Assembly (NCBI GenBank): GCA_025929855.1
Contig: JAICPK010000032.1
Location: forward strand, 1 to 8,611
Origin: Nitrososphaera sp.
GTDB lineage: Archaea > Thermoproteota > Nitrososphaeria > Nitrososphaerales > Nitrososphaeraceae
Direction: 5' to 3'
DNA: 8,611 nucleotides
This document shows positions 1 through 6,041 of this stretch, one piece after another (positions within the stretch are counted from its first letter, which is position 1; every line of letters begins with the position of its first letter). A model generated the notes under the pieces. The model saw only the letters and a list, made by a program, of their open reading frames with translations. It searched no databases and had not been told where the DNA came from. Position numbers and translations under genes: made by a program.

Positions 1-303
1 GGATATAGCCTGTCTTATGAGGCTAATGCAGCAACATTGCCATCCATCTTTCCTCCAGAACCAATTCTGCGTATATTTCAAAGCTTTGAACTTGTCAAAG
101 GACCAGGGGAAGGAGGATTAGGAGCGCTAAATGTAGAACATAATGATTACGGCAACGATGCTTTTACTTCAATTGGGAGACCAACCCGCGACGCTGAGCA
201 TCTATTGTCTCCTTCTCTTGGTTCTACTGAGGAGACTATTAATCAAACCGAGGCAGCAGAAAGTTGCAAGCCGCTAATGTGTTTTAGAGACAGAAACCAG
301 TAG
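1..303 (+). CDS. possible 3' end of an unrecognised gene (left edge)
   Basis: The frame beginning at base 1 is open without interruption to a TAG at 301-303, about 100 codons, and could be the C-terminal part of a gene that starts outside the window. A TTG at 37 could act as an internal start but has no obvious promoter. The translation is rich in Gly, Glu, Asn, Thr and Pro (for example the segment KGPGEGGLGALN), has no membrane segment, and matches no family I recognise. It could be a low-complexity C-terminal tail or a chance open frame. The other frames here, on both strands, are broken or short. I cannot assign a function. Confidence 0.3.
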   Translation, partial: GYSLSYEANAATLPSIFPPEPILRIFQSFELVKGPGEGGLGALNVEHNDYGNDAFTSIGRPTRDAEHLLSPSLGSTEETINQTEAAESCKPLMCFRDRNQ

Positions 304-665
304 CGTGTGGTTAACAAATCTCGGCTGTACATATACCTACTTCAGGATAATATTATCCAAATCTGATAGGGACGGTCACAATTACAGAAGAATGGCAACT
401 TCATTGCCAATAGGACCCATCTACCTATATTCATCAGGCAACAGGTCAGAGATATCTTAGATGACAATAGCCTCGCATTTTTATATTAATTCAGTAAGGA
501 TTTTCTGTGTTGGTTCTGATGGATTTAGGACAGGCATCTACCTTTGCGCCGCTGCACTTTGCATTTTGGTTTCAGCCAGCTGAGAAGCTTGGCATCTAAG
601 AAAAGCACGCAGCAAAATCAATAAAGCTTCTGCGAAGATAAAGACTTGATATGATGACGATTATC
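304..665. other. gene-poor spacer with two short palindromes
   Basis: I see no convincing coding frame, tRNA or rRNA in this stretch. It contains a perfect 14-base palindrome at 345-358 and a small hairpin at 393-409 (TGGCAA, loop CTTCA, TTGCCA). It lies downstream of both neighbours: the open frame ends at 303 and the minus-strand MEDS gene ends at 666. It is therefore a convergent intergenic region where 3' ends of both transcripts would fall. Stop codons are frequent in all frames. Confidence 0.5.
345..358. repeat. perfect 14-base palindrome
   Basis: The sequence GGATAATATTATCC is its own reverse complement (arms GGATAAT/ATTATCC, no spacer). It begins 42 bases after the stop codon at 301-303. 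It might be a protein-binding site, or the stem of a 3'-end structure, but without a loop it is a poor hairpin. Its role is unknown. Confidence 0.45.
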
Positions 666-1229
666 TCAATAAAATATTGAAGAACTTATTGTCTTATGAT
701 GATGATAAATCAATTGTCTTTGTTGATCCTTGCTAAGCCTCAAGTAAAAATCGTTTTTATGGTAGCAGCAGAATGCCTTTAACTTTATGTCTAACCTTTT
801 TGGTATAGATAGCTCATAATTAACGAGCTCCTTTTCTCTACCAAATAGAAAGAAAGAGCCCATGTCTGCTATACTAAAAATACCGCTTTTTGAATCCTTT
901 TGCGCCCTGATTGCTAACAACTGTATCAACCTCAACACACCATAAAAATTGGCCCTCTGATATCCTTTAACTGAGTCTATTATGACAAGGGAACCATTAG
1001 ATTCATATTTTTTCACATTAATCTCATATTCACTCAGCATGTTTCTGACTGTGTCAGGAGTTTCATAGGTGGTGACGATCAGCATTATTTCATTGTTCTG
1101 TTCTAAAGCCTTTTTTGAGACCCTAGCGTAAATTTCTCTCAATGTATAAAGGTCGTCATAAATTATCATATTATGCTCGTTGTAGCAAGAATTTTGCAAT
1201 TGGTGTTCGCTATTCATGTCAAGGGTCAT
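666..1229 (-). CDS. MEDS-domain (DcmR-like sensory) protein
   Basis: The 187-residue protein is made almost entirely of one MEDS domain (methanogen/methylotroph DcmR sensory domain), a fold related to KaiC/RecA-like ATPases and thought to sense small molecules or act in signalling. Visible family landmarks are an N-terminal EH-x3-IY segment (residues 18-24), ETP at 56-58 followed by a Gly-Ser-Leu strand (79-81), DMGSFF at 122-127, a YE-x2-IP motif near 138-143, a CCYHKNDF block at 154-161, and a His-rich HHHKTI end at 176-181. No DNA-binding, kinase or receiver domain is attached, so it probably works through a partner. The ATG at 1229 is the first in-frame start after an in-frame TGA just upstream. 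It stands alone, with gene-poor DNA on both sides. The family call is fairly secure; the signal sensed is unknown. Confidence 0.78.
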   Translation of the reverse strand: MTLDMNSEHQLQNSCYNEHNMIIYDDLYTLREIYARVSKKALEQNNEIMLIVTTYETPDTVRNMLSEYEINVKKYESNGSLVIIDSVKGYQRANFYGVLRLIQLLAIRAQKDSKSGIFSIADMGSFFLFGREKELVNYELSIPKRLDIKLKAFCCYHKNDFYLRLSKDQQRQLIYHHHKTISSSIFY

Positions 1230-1308
1230 GTTATCATGTCATAGCCAGCAGATTTAGACGCACGTCTCAGAATTGCATCTGTTATGATTTATAGGTATAT
1301 AATATTTT

Positions 1309-1336
1309 GACAGCATAGCGATTTACATCTGCTGTC
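1309..1336. repeat. inverted repeat upstream of the MEDS gene
   Basis: GACAGCA (1309-1315) and TGCTGTC (1330-1336) are perfect 7-base complements around a 14-base loop. A second, mutually exclusive pairing, TAGCG (1316-1320) with CGCTA (1337-1341), interleaves with it. It lies about 80-110 bases before the MEDS start codon, so it would be a promoter-upstream element or, if transcription starts farther up, a leader hairpin. Confidence 0.35.
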
Positions 1337-1447
1337 CGCTACACAGTTCAGCGAATAGCAAAGGATTGTGACTATACCTGTGTTGTTATTCTGTGAACCT
1401 TCATTCAAATTAAAGTTCAATAATTATGAGAATATCATCACTGTTAT

Positions 1448-1464
1448 TATTACACGCTGTAATA
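1448..1464. repeat. TATTACA-CGC-TGTAATA operator-like palindrome
   Basis: Two perfect 7-base arms flank a 3-base centre, giving a compact 17-base dyad of the size bound by dimeric winged-helix or ribbon-helix-helix regulators. It is more than 200 bases upstream of the MEDS start, which is far for a direct archaeal operator, and no promoter is evident beside it. Function is not established. Confidence 0.35.
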
Positions 1465-1775
1465 GTTTAGAAATTATGGAAAAGAACCTGAATCTCCCTA
1501 TATATATTGATGGTAGACACTCGGATACCTAGAATGACAGGCACATACGGGCAGTCTATAGCATACTAAAATTTAGAGCCGACAATCGCGAAACATTGAT
1601 GATAGACTTAAGTTTTTTATTTGCTCTTACCTTTGCCATTCTCAGAGCGGACTGCCTCAAATATTAGGAAATTAAACAAGGAATCGCTGCTGAGGACACT
1701 TTCCATCATATCAATAAAAATATGCAATCCTATAGGACGATAGGCAAAGATATGCTCTCTATATTAATTTGATAT

Positions 1776-2282
1776 TCATTTACTATCACTAGAAATTTTT
1801 TCCATTAGGTCTTTGGCTTGATTTTGTTTTTCTTCGGTTATATAGACAAGAACAATTCCTTCTAATGGCTGCCCATAGAGAACAGCGGAGCCCTTAGGGG
1901 CTAATGTAAAGAGCGGGAGGGCAAGCATGTCTTCTTCGCCTTTTACTTTCACGGTAATGGGAGGAGGTGTCTTTAATGCGACTTGCAAAACGTTGACCGC
2001 TTCCTTTGAAATTGTTCCCGCAGGATTAGTGCATAACATTTCTTTGGCATGATAATCGATGGAATGGTCACGCCGCGACCTCCTTTCTAGGCCGTCAACA
2101 ACTGCAATATCTGGCGTGATACCAAAGGATACCAGGCGTTCGGTAGTTGCATCACCAACTGTGAAAATCCTCTTGACGCCTTCTAGCATTGATAAGATTT
2201 TTTGCTTGGTTATATCTTGTTCAGGTACAAGCGTCCCAAAGGGTCTTTTTAGAATATATTTGTCAGTTATATCAATTGGCAT
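1776..2282 (-). CDS. GTP-dependent dephospho-CoA kinase (DUF359/UPF0218)
   Basis: The 168-residue protein belongs to the archaeal DUF359 family, whose characterised member in Thermococcus phosphorylates dephospho-CoA with GTP, the last step of CoA synthesis. It is a cytosolic enzyme unrelated to bacterial CoaE. Landmarks seen are LKRPFG at 11-16, VGD at 42-44, PDIAVVDG followed by LERR at 57-68, NPAGTI at 86-91, VKGEEDMLALP at 113-123 and YGQPLEGIV at 136-144. These are the family blocks in the expected order, and the length is normal. Its ATG shares one base with the stop of the upstream Mrp gene (TAATG), so the two are almost certainly co-transcribed and perhaps translationally coupled. It ends with TGA. 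No promoter of its own is visible. As far as I recall, the third block usually reads D-x2-x-K/T-x-R; here it is DGLERR, so Glu takes a less usual place. Confidence 0.88.
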   Translation of the reverse strand: MPIDITDKYILKRPFGTLVPEQDITKQKILSMLEGVKRIFTVGDATTERLVSFGITPDIAVVDGLERRSRRDHSIDYHAKEMLCTNPAGTISKEAVNVLQVALKTPPPITVKVKGEEDMLALPLFTLAPKGSAVLYGQPLEGIVLVYITEEKQNQAKDLMEKISSDSK

Positions 2283-3379
2283 TACTCTTTTTTGGCCTGT
2301 TCAGTTGCTTGACTCTCAGACTGCTCCTGTGCTTTAATGTCTGCAGCCAGGATGCTGATCCTCCCCGCAATGACCTTGGCAGCCTTTGTAAAGGCATGAG
2401 ACTGCACTGACTCTGGCTCTGATATTACAGTTGGCTTCCCCATGTCACTACTTTCCCTTATACCCGGATGGAGCGGGACCTCGCCTATGAATGGTAATCC
2501 GAAGTCTTCACTTATCTTCTTGCCGCCTCCTTTTCCAAATAGCGAGATCTGCTCATTGCAATGTGGGCATTGAAGGTAGCTCATGTTTTCGATGACACCG
2601 ACAATTGGCACATTAAGCTTGTTAAACATCCCGATCGCCTTGACTGCAACGTTCATTGCGACGTCCTGGGGCGTGGTAACTATGAGAATACCCGTTATGG
2701 GTATCGTCTGCGCTATTGTTAGAGGCGCGTCGCCCGTGCCGGGCGGGAGGTCGATTATCAAATAGTCCAGCTCTCCCCAGCTCACATCTGTCAGGAATTG
2801 TTTGACAATACCAGAAACAATTGGGCCTCTGTAAATGCCCGCTTGTTGTGATTGCTCATAGAAAAAACCCATTGAAATAACCTTGACGCCTTCAATCTCT
2901 GGAGGTTGGATCTTATTATTGACTACTTCTGGCGATGCTTTGAGCCCGAGCATTAAAGGTACGCTTGGGCCATAAATATCCGCATCAAGCAATCCAACTT
3001 TCGCACCCGTATTGGCTAACGCAAGGGCAAGGTTTACGGAAACGGTGGTTTTGCCCACGCCGCCCTTGCCGCTTGCAACTGCGATAATGTTCTTGACGCC
3101 AGGCAGTAGCTCATCCATCGAAAGCGACCTGCCCTCCATTACCTTAGCAGTGACCCTCATGTTCAAATCTTTTACTCCTAGGGATGCTATTGCAGCTCGC
3201 ACATCGCCCTCAATTTCGCTGTTGAACGGGCAAGCAGGAGTTGTTAACTCCAACGTAAATGCGACCTTGCCGTCGTTTATCGATAGATCCTTGATCATAC
3301 CCATTGATACAATGTCTTTGTGAAGCTCAGGATCTACAACTTTCTTGAGTGAGCTGAGAACCTGATCTACAGTTACCAT
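2282..3379 (-). CDS. Mrp/NBP35-family iron-sulfur carrier ATPase with N-terminal MIP18-like domain
   Basis: The 365-residue protein has two domains. Residues 1-80 or so form a DUF59/MIP18-type domain (DPELHKDIV at 16-24, TPACP at 47-51 with Cys50). Residues 96-345 form a SIMIBI-class P-loop ATPase with the deviant Walker A SGKGGVGKTT (103-112), the Mrp signature DADIYGPSVP (132-141), DLPPGTGD (210-217) and the CPHC pair (271-274), whose cysteines bind a bridging 4Fe-4S cluster in a dimer. The last 15-20 residues are a Gln/Glu/Lys-rich tail. Family members bind and transfer Fe-S clusters to apo-proteins in the cytosol. NadA in this window is one plausible client (inference). It is the first gene of an operon with dephospho-CoA kinase. 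A TATA box lies 24-31 bases before the ATG, supporting that start and a leaderless mRNA. Annotation names vary: Mrp, ApbC, NBP35-like. Confidence 0.93.
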   Translation of the reverse strand: MVTVDQVLSSLKKVVDPELHKDIVSMGMIKDLSINDGKVAFTLELTTPACPFNSEIEGDVRAAIASLGVKDLNMRVTAKVMEGRSLSMDELLPGVKNIIAVASGKGGVGKTTVSVNLALALANTGAKVGLLDADIYGPSVPLMLGLKASPEVVNNKIQPPEIEGVKVISMGFFYEQSQQAGIYRGPIVSGIVKQFLTDVSWGELDYLIIDLPPGTGDAPLTIAQTIPITGILIVTTPQDVAMNVAVKAIGMFNKLNVPIVGVIENMSYLQCPHCNEQISLFGKGGGKKISEDFGLPFIGEVPLHPGIRESSDMGKPTVISEPESVQSHAFTKAAKVIAGRISILAADIKAQEQSESQATEQAKKE

Positions 3380-3402
3380 TAGAAAAATTTTGTCTTTACT
3401 GT

Positions 3403-3410
3403 ATTTAAAT
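3403..3410 (-). promoter_or_regulatory. TATA box of the Mrp-DPCK operon
   Basis: The minus strand reads ATTTAAAT here. Its centre is about 27 bases before the A of the Mrp ATG at 3379, the normal archaeal TATA-to-start distance, so transcription would begin at or within two or three bases of the start codon. Confidence 0.65.
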
Positions 3411-3517
3411 CATCGTATTGGTGTGAAAAACAACTAATTTTAGAAACACTGTTCAAAAATACGTCAGCCAATTTTCATATTAAACACTGACAATTGAGGA
3501 TTTTATGTCTTCTGACC

Positions 3518-3523
3518 AAAAAA
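3518..3523 (-). terminator. possible T-tract terminator after TFB
   Basis: Six A residues on the plus strand give a T6 run on the minus strand about 40 bases beyond the TFB stop. Archaeal RNA polymerase often ends transcription at such tracts. It is short and has no hairpin, so support is weak. Confidence 0.3.
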
Positions 3524-3561
3524 TATTGCCACCACGGTCGAAGTTCAATCATTTATGAAAA

Positions 3562-4479
3562 TTAGGAAGAGAAGATTTTTCTCACGTCTTGGAATCTTTT
3601 CCTCAGGGTCACGATACTAATATCACCGGACACGGCTATCTGAGCCTGGCTTACATTCTCTCCTTCTCTTAGACATGCAGCGTACAAGACGGCTACAGCT
3701 AGCGCGTTAGGATCTTTACCGTGCGAGATAGGATCATTCTTGATGGTTGACAGCATCTCGAGTGCGCCTCTATACGTCTTTTCACTTACCTTCGCTTTAT
3801 TGGCTATTTTTGCCAGGTACTTATTTGAGTCGATTACCGGCAACTGAAGCTCAAGGTTCTGCACAAGCAGCCTGTAGCATTTGCCAGCAAATATCGGATC
3901 AGTATTGGCTGCTGATGAGATCTCTTCAAGTGTCCTCGGTACAGAAAGGTCTCTGCACGAAGCATACACAGCAGCGACTATAAGGGCTCTAATTGATCGT
4001 CCCTTGATTATCCTCTTGTCAAGAGCCTTCCTGTAATTATAGGCTGCTTTCTCGATCAGAGTATCACTGAGAGAGAGCTTGTCCTTTATGGTACTCAGTA
4101 TAGCAAATGCATTTTTCAGATTACGGTGGTAACTCCTGTTGTTACTTGAGATCTTGTTCCACCTGCGCATCCTCTGAACTTTGCTTCTCTGCTCAGCACT
4201 AATAGCGACTCCATTCGCGTCTACGTTAGAGTATGAGATGAATGTAGATAATCCCATGTCGTGAAAAGCAAGAGAAGAGGGCATACCTGTCCTACTCTTG
4301 CTTTCCATATCCTCGCCTGAGTAAGACCTCCATTCTGGCCCCATCGATTCAATATTGTCCTTAACAACCATGCCACATGACGAACAGATGGCTTCGCTTG
4401 TTTCAGAATCGAAAACAATTGAAGTACTATTGCATAAAGAGCAAGCCTCTGCCGGTTCTGATGCAAGTTTGTAACTCAT
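3562..4479 (-). CDS. tfb: transcription initiation factor B (TFB)
   Basis: The 305-residue protein is the archaeal TFIIB homologue, which bridges TBP on the TATA box and RNA polymerase. The N-terminal zinc ribbon has four cysteines, C13, C16, C32 and C35 (C-x2-C ... C-x2-C), followed by EWRSY (49-53) and a B-reader/linker region (about 55-100, with GMPSSLAFHDMGLSTF). Two cyclin-like repeats follow: about 110-205 (RSIRALIVAAVYASCRDLSV at 161-180) and 210-305 (DPNALAVAVLYAACL at 256-270, then a helix-turn-helix with TLRKRFQDV at 291-299 for BRE recognition). Length is normal and no key residue is missing. A TATA box 22-31 bases upstream supports the ATG at 4479 and a leaderless mRNA. Thaumarchaea usually carry several TFB paralogues; which one this is cannot be told from one window. 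Confidence 0.95.
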   Translation of the reverse strand: MSYKLASEPAEACSLCNSTSIVFDSETSEAICSSCGMVVKDNIESMGPEWRSYSGEDMESKSRTGMPSSLAFHDMGLSTFISYSNVDANGVAISAEQRSKVQRMRRWNKISSNNRSYHRNLKNAFAILSTIKDKLSLSDTLIEKAAYNYRKALDKRIIKGRSIRALIVAAVYASCRDLSVPRTLEEISSAANTDPIFAGKCYRLLVQNLELQLPVIDSNKYLAKIANKAKVSEKTYRGALEMLSTIKNDPISHGKDPNALAVAVLYAACLREGENVSQAQIAVSGDISIVTLRKRFQDVRKIFSS

Positions 4480-4500
4480 ATTTCAAACGATATGGTTGGA

Positions 4501-4510
4501 ATTAATTTAA
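4501..4510 (-). promoter_or_regulatory. TATA box of tfb
   Basis: The minus strand reads TTAAATTAAT here, with its centre about 26 bases before the tfb ATG. This predicts a start of transcription at the start codon itself. It faces away from the promoter of the ribbon-helix-helix gene at 4595-4602, about 85 bases apart. Confidence 0.6.
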
Positions 4511-4594
4511 GTCCCATGTATACAATGTTCAAGGAACCATTACAGTGCGCTGCAGATCGCTACATAAAACAATACTATAACACAGAATCGCTCC

Positions 4595-4602
4595 ATTTAA
4601 AC
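4595..4602 (+). promoter_or_regulatory. TATA box of the RHH/V4R-like gene
   Basis: ATTTAAAC lies 28-35 bases before the ATG at 4630, predicting transcription from around 4624-4626 and a leader of only a few bases. It shares the 150-base divergent region with the tfb promoter. Confidence 0.5.
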
Positions 4603-4629
4603 GCATAATATTCTTCTTGATCTACATAT

Positions 4630-5187
4630 ATGACAGTATTTGCAGACGATGCCCGCTCATCTTCGATTACGCGATCATTTAGATTTGAATCTGACGTGTT
4701 GAATGTCCTTGACGAAGAAGCAAAGCGGACGGGAATATCGGTGAACGCGCTTGTAGGCATTATATTGCGTAGATATGTCGAATTTACTCGCTACCTGTCG
4801 AAGATAGATATGGTCGTAATAAATCGCGAGGTTCTGACGTGCCTCATCGACCTGCTAGGTGAAGAAGAACTTTATAACATAGGAATAAAGCTTGGGCGAA
4901 CAGTGCTAGCTGACACTATTATGTTTTGGAAAAAGGAAACCACCGAAAAGGCAGTGATGGAGTACATCGAGAAAATGGTCTGCAGATATGGTCGTCTCGG
5001 CACTTATGATGAAAGGAGGATGCCCGGAGGACAGATGGCTATAGTTGTTCGCCACAGGCTCGGTAAGAATGGCTCACGCTTCCTTGAGGGTTATCTTCAT
5101 GAAGGACTAAAGCACACACTAGGCATCGATGCGATCTTCGAAATCACTGACTCGTCAGTCAAATGTGAGATTCCTGCTAGAAGGTAG
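4630..5187 (+). CDS. ribbon-helix-helix protein with V4R-like C-terminal domain, function unknown
   Basis: I do not recognise a named family for this 185-residue protein. Residues 12-55 look like a ribbon-helix-helix DNA-binding domain (MetJ/Arc/CopG type): a strand SITRSFRFE (12-20), helix DVLNVLDEEAKRTG (22-35), the turn ISVN, and a second helix to about 55. The rest is mixed alpha/beta: LYNIGIKLGRTVLADTIMFW (81-100), a helix near 105-119, a strand QMAIVVRH (135-142), then RFLEGYLHEGLKHTLGID (150-167), a strand and VKCEIP (177-182). The helix ending in a GYLHEGL-type motif followed by a strand and a late Cys resembles the end of V4R/heme-NO-binding-like ligand domains. This suggests a one-component regulator, as an inference only. 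No membrane segment is present. It is divergent from tfb and lies 57 bases before rpo7, in the same direction but with a separate promoter candidate. Confidence 0.6.
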   Translation: MTVFADDARSSSITRSFRFESDVLNVLDEEAKRTGISVNALVGIILRRYVEFTRYLSKIDMVVINREVLTCLIDLLGEEELYNIGIKLGRTVLADTIMFWKKETTEKAVMEYIEKMVCRYGRLGTYDERRMPGGQMAIVVRHRLGKNGSRFLEGYLHEGLKHTLGIDAIFEITDSSVKCEIPARR

Positions 5188-5210
5188 TAAGCCTTCTATA
5201 GGACAAAAAG

Positions 5211-5216
5211 TTATAA
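5211..5216 (+). promoter_or_regulatory. TATA-like box of the rpo7-spt4-nadC operon
   Basis: TTATAA lies 29-34 bases before the rpo7 ATG at 5245, in the 57-base gap after the preceding gene. The predicted transcription start is near 5240, giving a leader of about five bases. The flanking sequence AAAAAG just before it could belong to the BRE. Read-through from the upstream gene is also possible. Confidence 0.45.
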
Positions 5217-5244
5217 TGACCTCTCCATCTAGATTGCCTGGATT

Positions 5245-5853
5245 ATGTTTGCTATAGTGCATATGAGTGATGTTGTTAGAATTCCCCCAAATAGGCTCAC
5301 CCATTCTCTGAATAACGCTGCTGTCCAGATTCTCAAAGAAAAATATGAAAGCATGATCAGTCCCGAGGTTGGATATGTCATTATGATAACAGATGCCGAT
5401 CCAAGTTCTGTAGGCAAGTTGGTCGCTGGTGATGGTGCGACGTACCACAAAGTCACTTTTAAGGCTCTTGCATTTTACCCCAAGCTCCAAGAAATAATTG
5501 AAGGTGAGGTAGTCGAAATTACTGACTTTGGGGCGTTTGTAAGGATAGGACCTACTGACGCTCTTCTCCACCTCTCTCAGATTACTGACGACTATCTTAA
5601 AAGCGATGTCAAGCAGGGAGTCATTGTAGCCAATCAGACTGCTAGGTCGCTCAAGATTGGATCGAAGATTAGAGCCAGGATAACTGCAGTAAGCCTTGGC
5701 AAAGGAGCAGGAATGGGTAAGATAGGAATAACTTGCAGGCAGCCTTTTCTTGGTGCAGTAGAGTGGGTTGCCGATGAGATCAAGAAGGCAAAGGCTGGCG
5801 GAGAACAGCAATCTGCTGCTGCAAAGGAGAAAAAAGGGGGCGACAAGAAATAA
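5245..5853 (+). CDS. rpo7: DNA-directed RNA polymerase subunit Rpo7 (RpoE')
   Basis: The 202-residue protein is the archaeal homologue of eukaryotic RPB7. With Rpo4 it forms the polymerase stalk that binds nascent RNA and helps open the promoter. Residues 1-80 are the N-terminal RNP-like domain, starting with the typical SDVVRIPPNRL (8-18), and residues about 83-166 are an S1 domain (GEVVEITDFGAFVRIGP at 87-103, DALLHLSQI at 105-113). The tail 177-202 is rich in Lys, Gly, Ala and Gln and probably disordered; it is longer than in many archaea. The start is chosen because residue 1 aligns with the usual family N-terminus. rpo4 is not in the window. The stop shares one base with the spt4 start. 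Confidence 0.95.
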   Translation: MFAIVHMSDVVRIPPNRLTHSLNNAAVQILKEKYESMISPEVGYVIMITDADPSSVGKLVAGDGATYHKVTFKALAFYPKLQEIIEGEVVEITDFGAFVRIGPTDALLHLSQITDDYLKSDVKQGVIVANQTARSLKIGSKIRARITAVSLGKGAGMGKIGITCRQPFLGAVEWVADEIKKAKAGGEQQSAAAKEKKGGDKK

Positions 5854-6041
5854 TGGTCAAGGAGAAAGCATGTAGAAAGTGCAAAGTGATAACTACAGGA
5901 AAAGTGTGTCCTAACTGCAAGTCAACGGATCTAAGCGCAGACTGGTCAGGTATCATTCTGGTTTTTGATGCTGGAAATTCGCAGGTTGCTAAGACGCTTG
6001 ACATTATCACTCCTAACAAATATGCACTTAAGGTCACTTAG
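5853..6041 (+). CDS. spt4: transcription elongation factor Spt4 (RpoE'')
   Basis: The 62-residue protein is the small zinc-binding partner of Spt5 (NusG homologue). The Spt4-Spt5 pair clamps the polymerase and makes elongation processive. Two C-x2-C pairs, C7/C10 and C19/C22, form the zinc site, and the conserved strands WSGIILVFDAG (31-41) and YALKV (57-61) complete the fold. Length is normal. Its ATG overlaps the rpo7 stop by one base (TAATG), a frequent rpo7-spt4 arrangement in archaea. The purine-rich GGAG/GGGGG stretch within the end of rpo7 (about 10-28 bases upstream) may serve as ribosome binding site. Confidence 0.94.
   Translation: MVKEKACRKCKVITTGKVCPNCKSTDLSADWSGIILVFDAGNSQVAKTLDIITPNKYALKVT

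Larger units (their letters stand above)
1230..1775. other. 546-base gene-poor region with inverted repeats
   Basis: This AT-rich stretch between the 3' end of the dephospho-CoA kinase gene and the 5' end of the MEDS gene holds no long reading frame. I see inverted repeats at 1309-1336 (GACAGCA ... TGCTGTC, 14-base loop) and 1448-1464 (TATTACA-CGC-TGTAATA), a weak minus-strand TATA candidate at 1288-1295 (CCTATAAA read on the minus strand), and a 30-codon minus-strand frame at 1617-1709 that I do not accept as a gene. No tRNA-like cloverleaf or T-loop was found. It could contain a small RNA or long regulatory upstream sequence, but nothing shown here proves that. Confidence 0.5.

Noticed and set aside
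651..657. ATGATGA resembling a C box of a C/D guide RNA
   Set aside because: No matching D box (CTGA) or internal C'/D' pair occurs within the usual 50-70 bases; the nearby ATGATGATGA belongs to the His codons at the end of the MEDS gene.
1435..1441. Minus-strand GTGATGA resembling a C box, with a CTGA near 1348
   Set aside because: The spacing of over 90 bases is too long for a typical archaeal C/D RNA and no internal C'/D' boxes were seen.
1617..1709. 30-codon minus-strand frame (starts MMESVLSSDSLF) 67 bases after the kinase stop
   Set aside because: Too short to judge; no ribosome binding site or TATA box at the right distance and no recognisable homologue. It could be a small protein, but nothing beyond the open frame supports it.
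2059..2410. Two plus-strand frames of 92 and 73 codons over the Mrp/kinase junction
   Set aside because: They lie opposite two well-supported genes, and have no promoter or motif.
3012..3323. 103-codon plus-strand frame opposite the N-terminal half of Mrp
   Set aside because: Antisense to the conserved Walker A region of Mrp, whose coding sense is certain.
3530..3556. GGTCGAAGTTCAATC resembling a tRNA T-arm
   Set aside because: No acceptor stem, D-arm or anticodon arm can be drawn around it.
4221..4466. 81-codon minus-strand frame inside tfb
   Set aside because: Out-of-frame shadow of the TFB zinc ribbon and linker region.
5155..5811. 218-codon minus-strand open frame opposite rpo7
   Set aside because: It is the antisense shadow of a firmly identified gene; its translation shows no family motif and is rich in Ser, Leu and Tyr, as expected from reverse reading of a Lys/Gly/Ala-rich gene.
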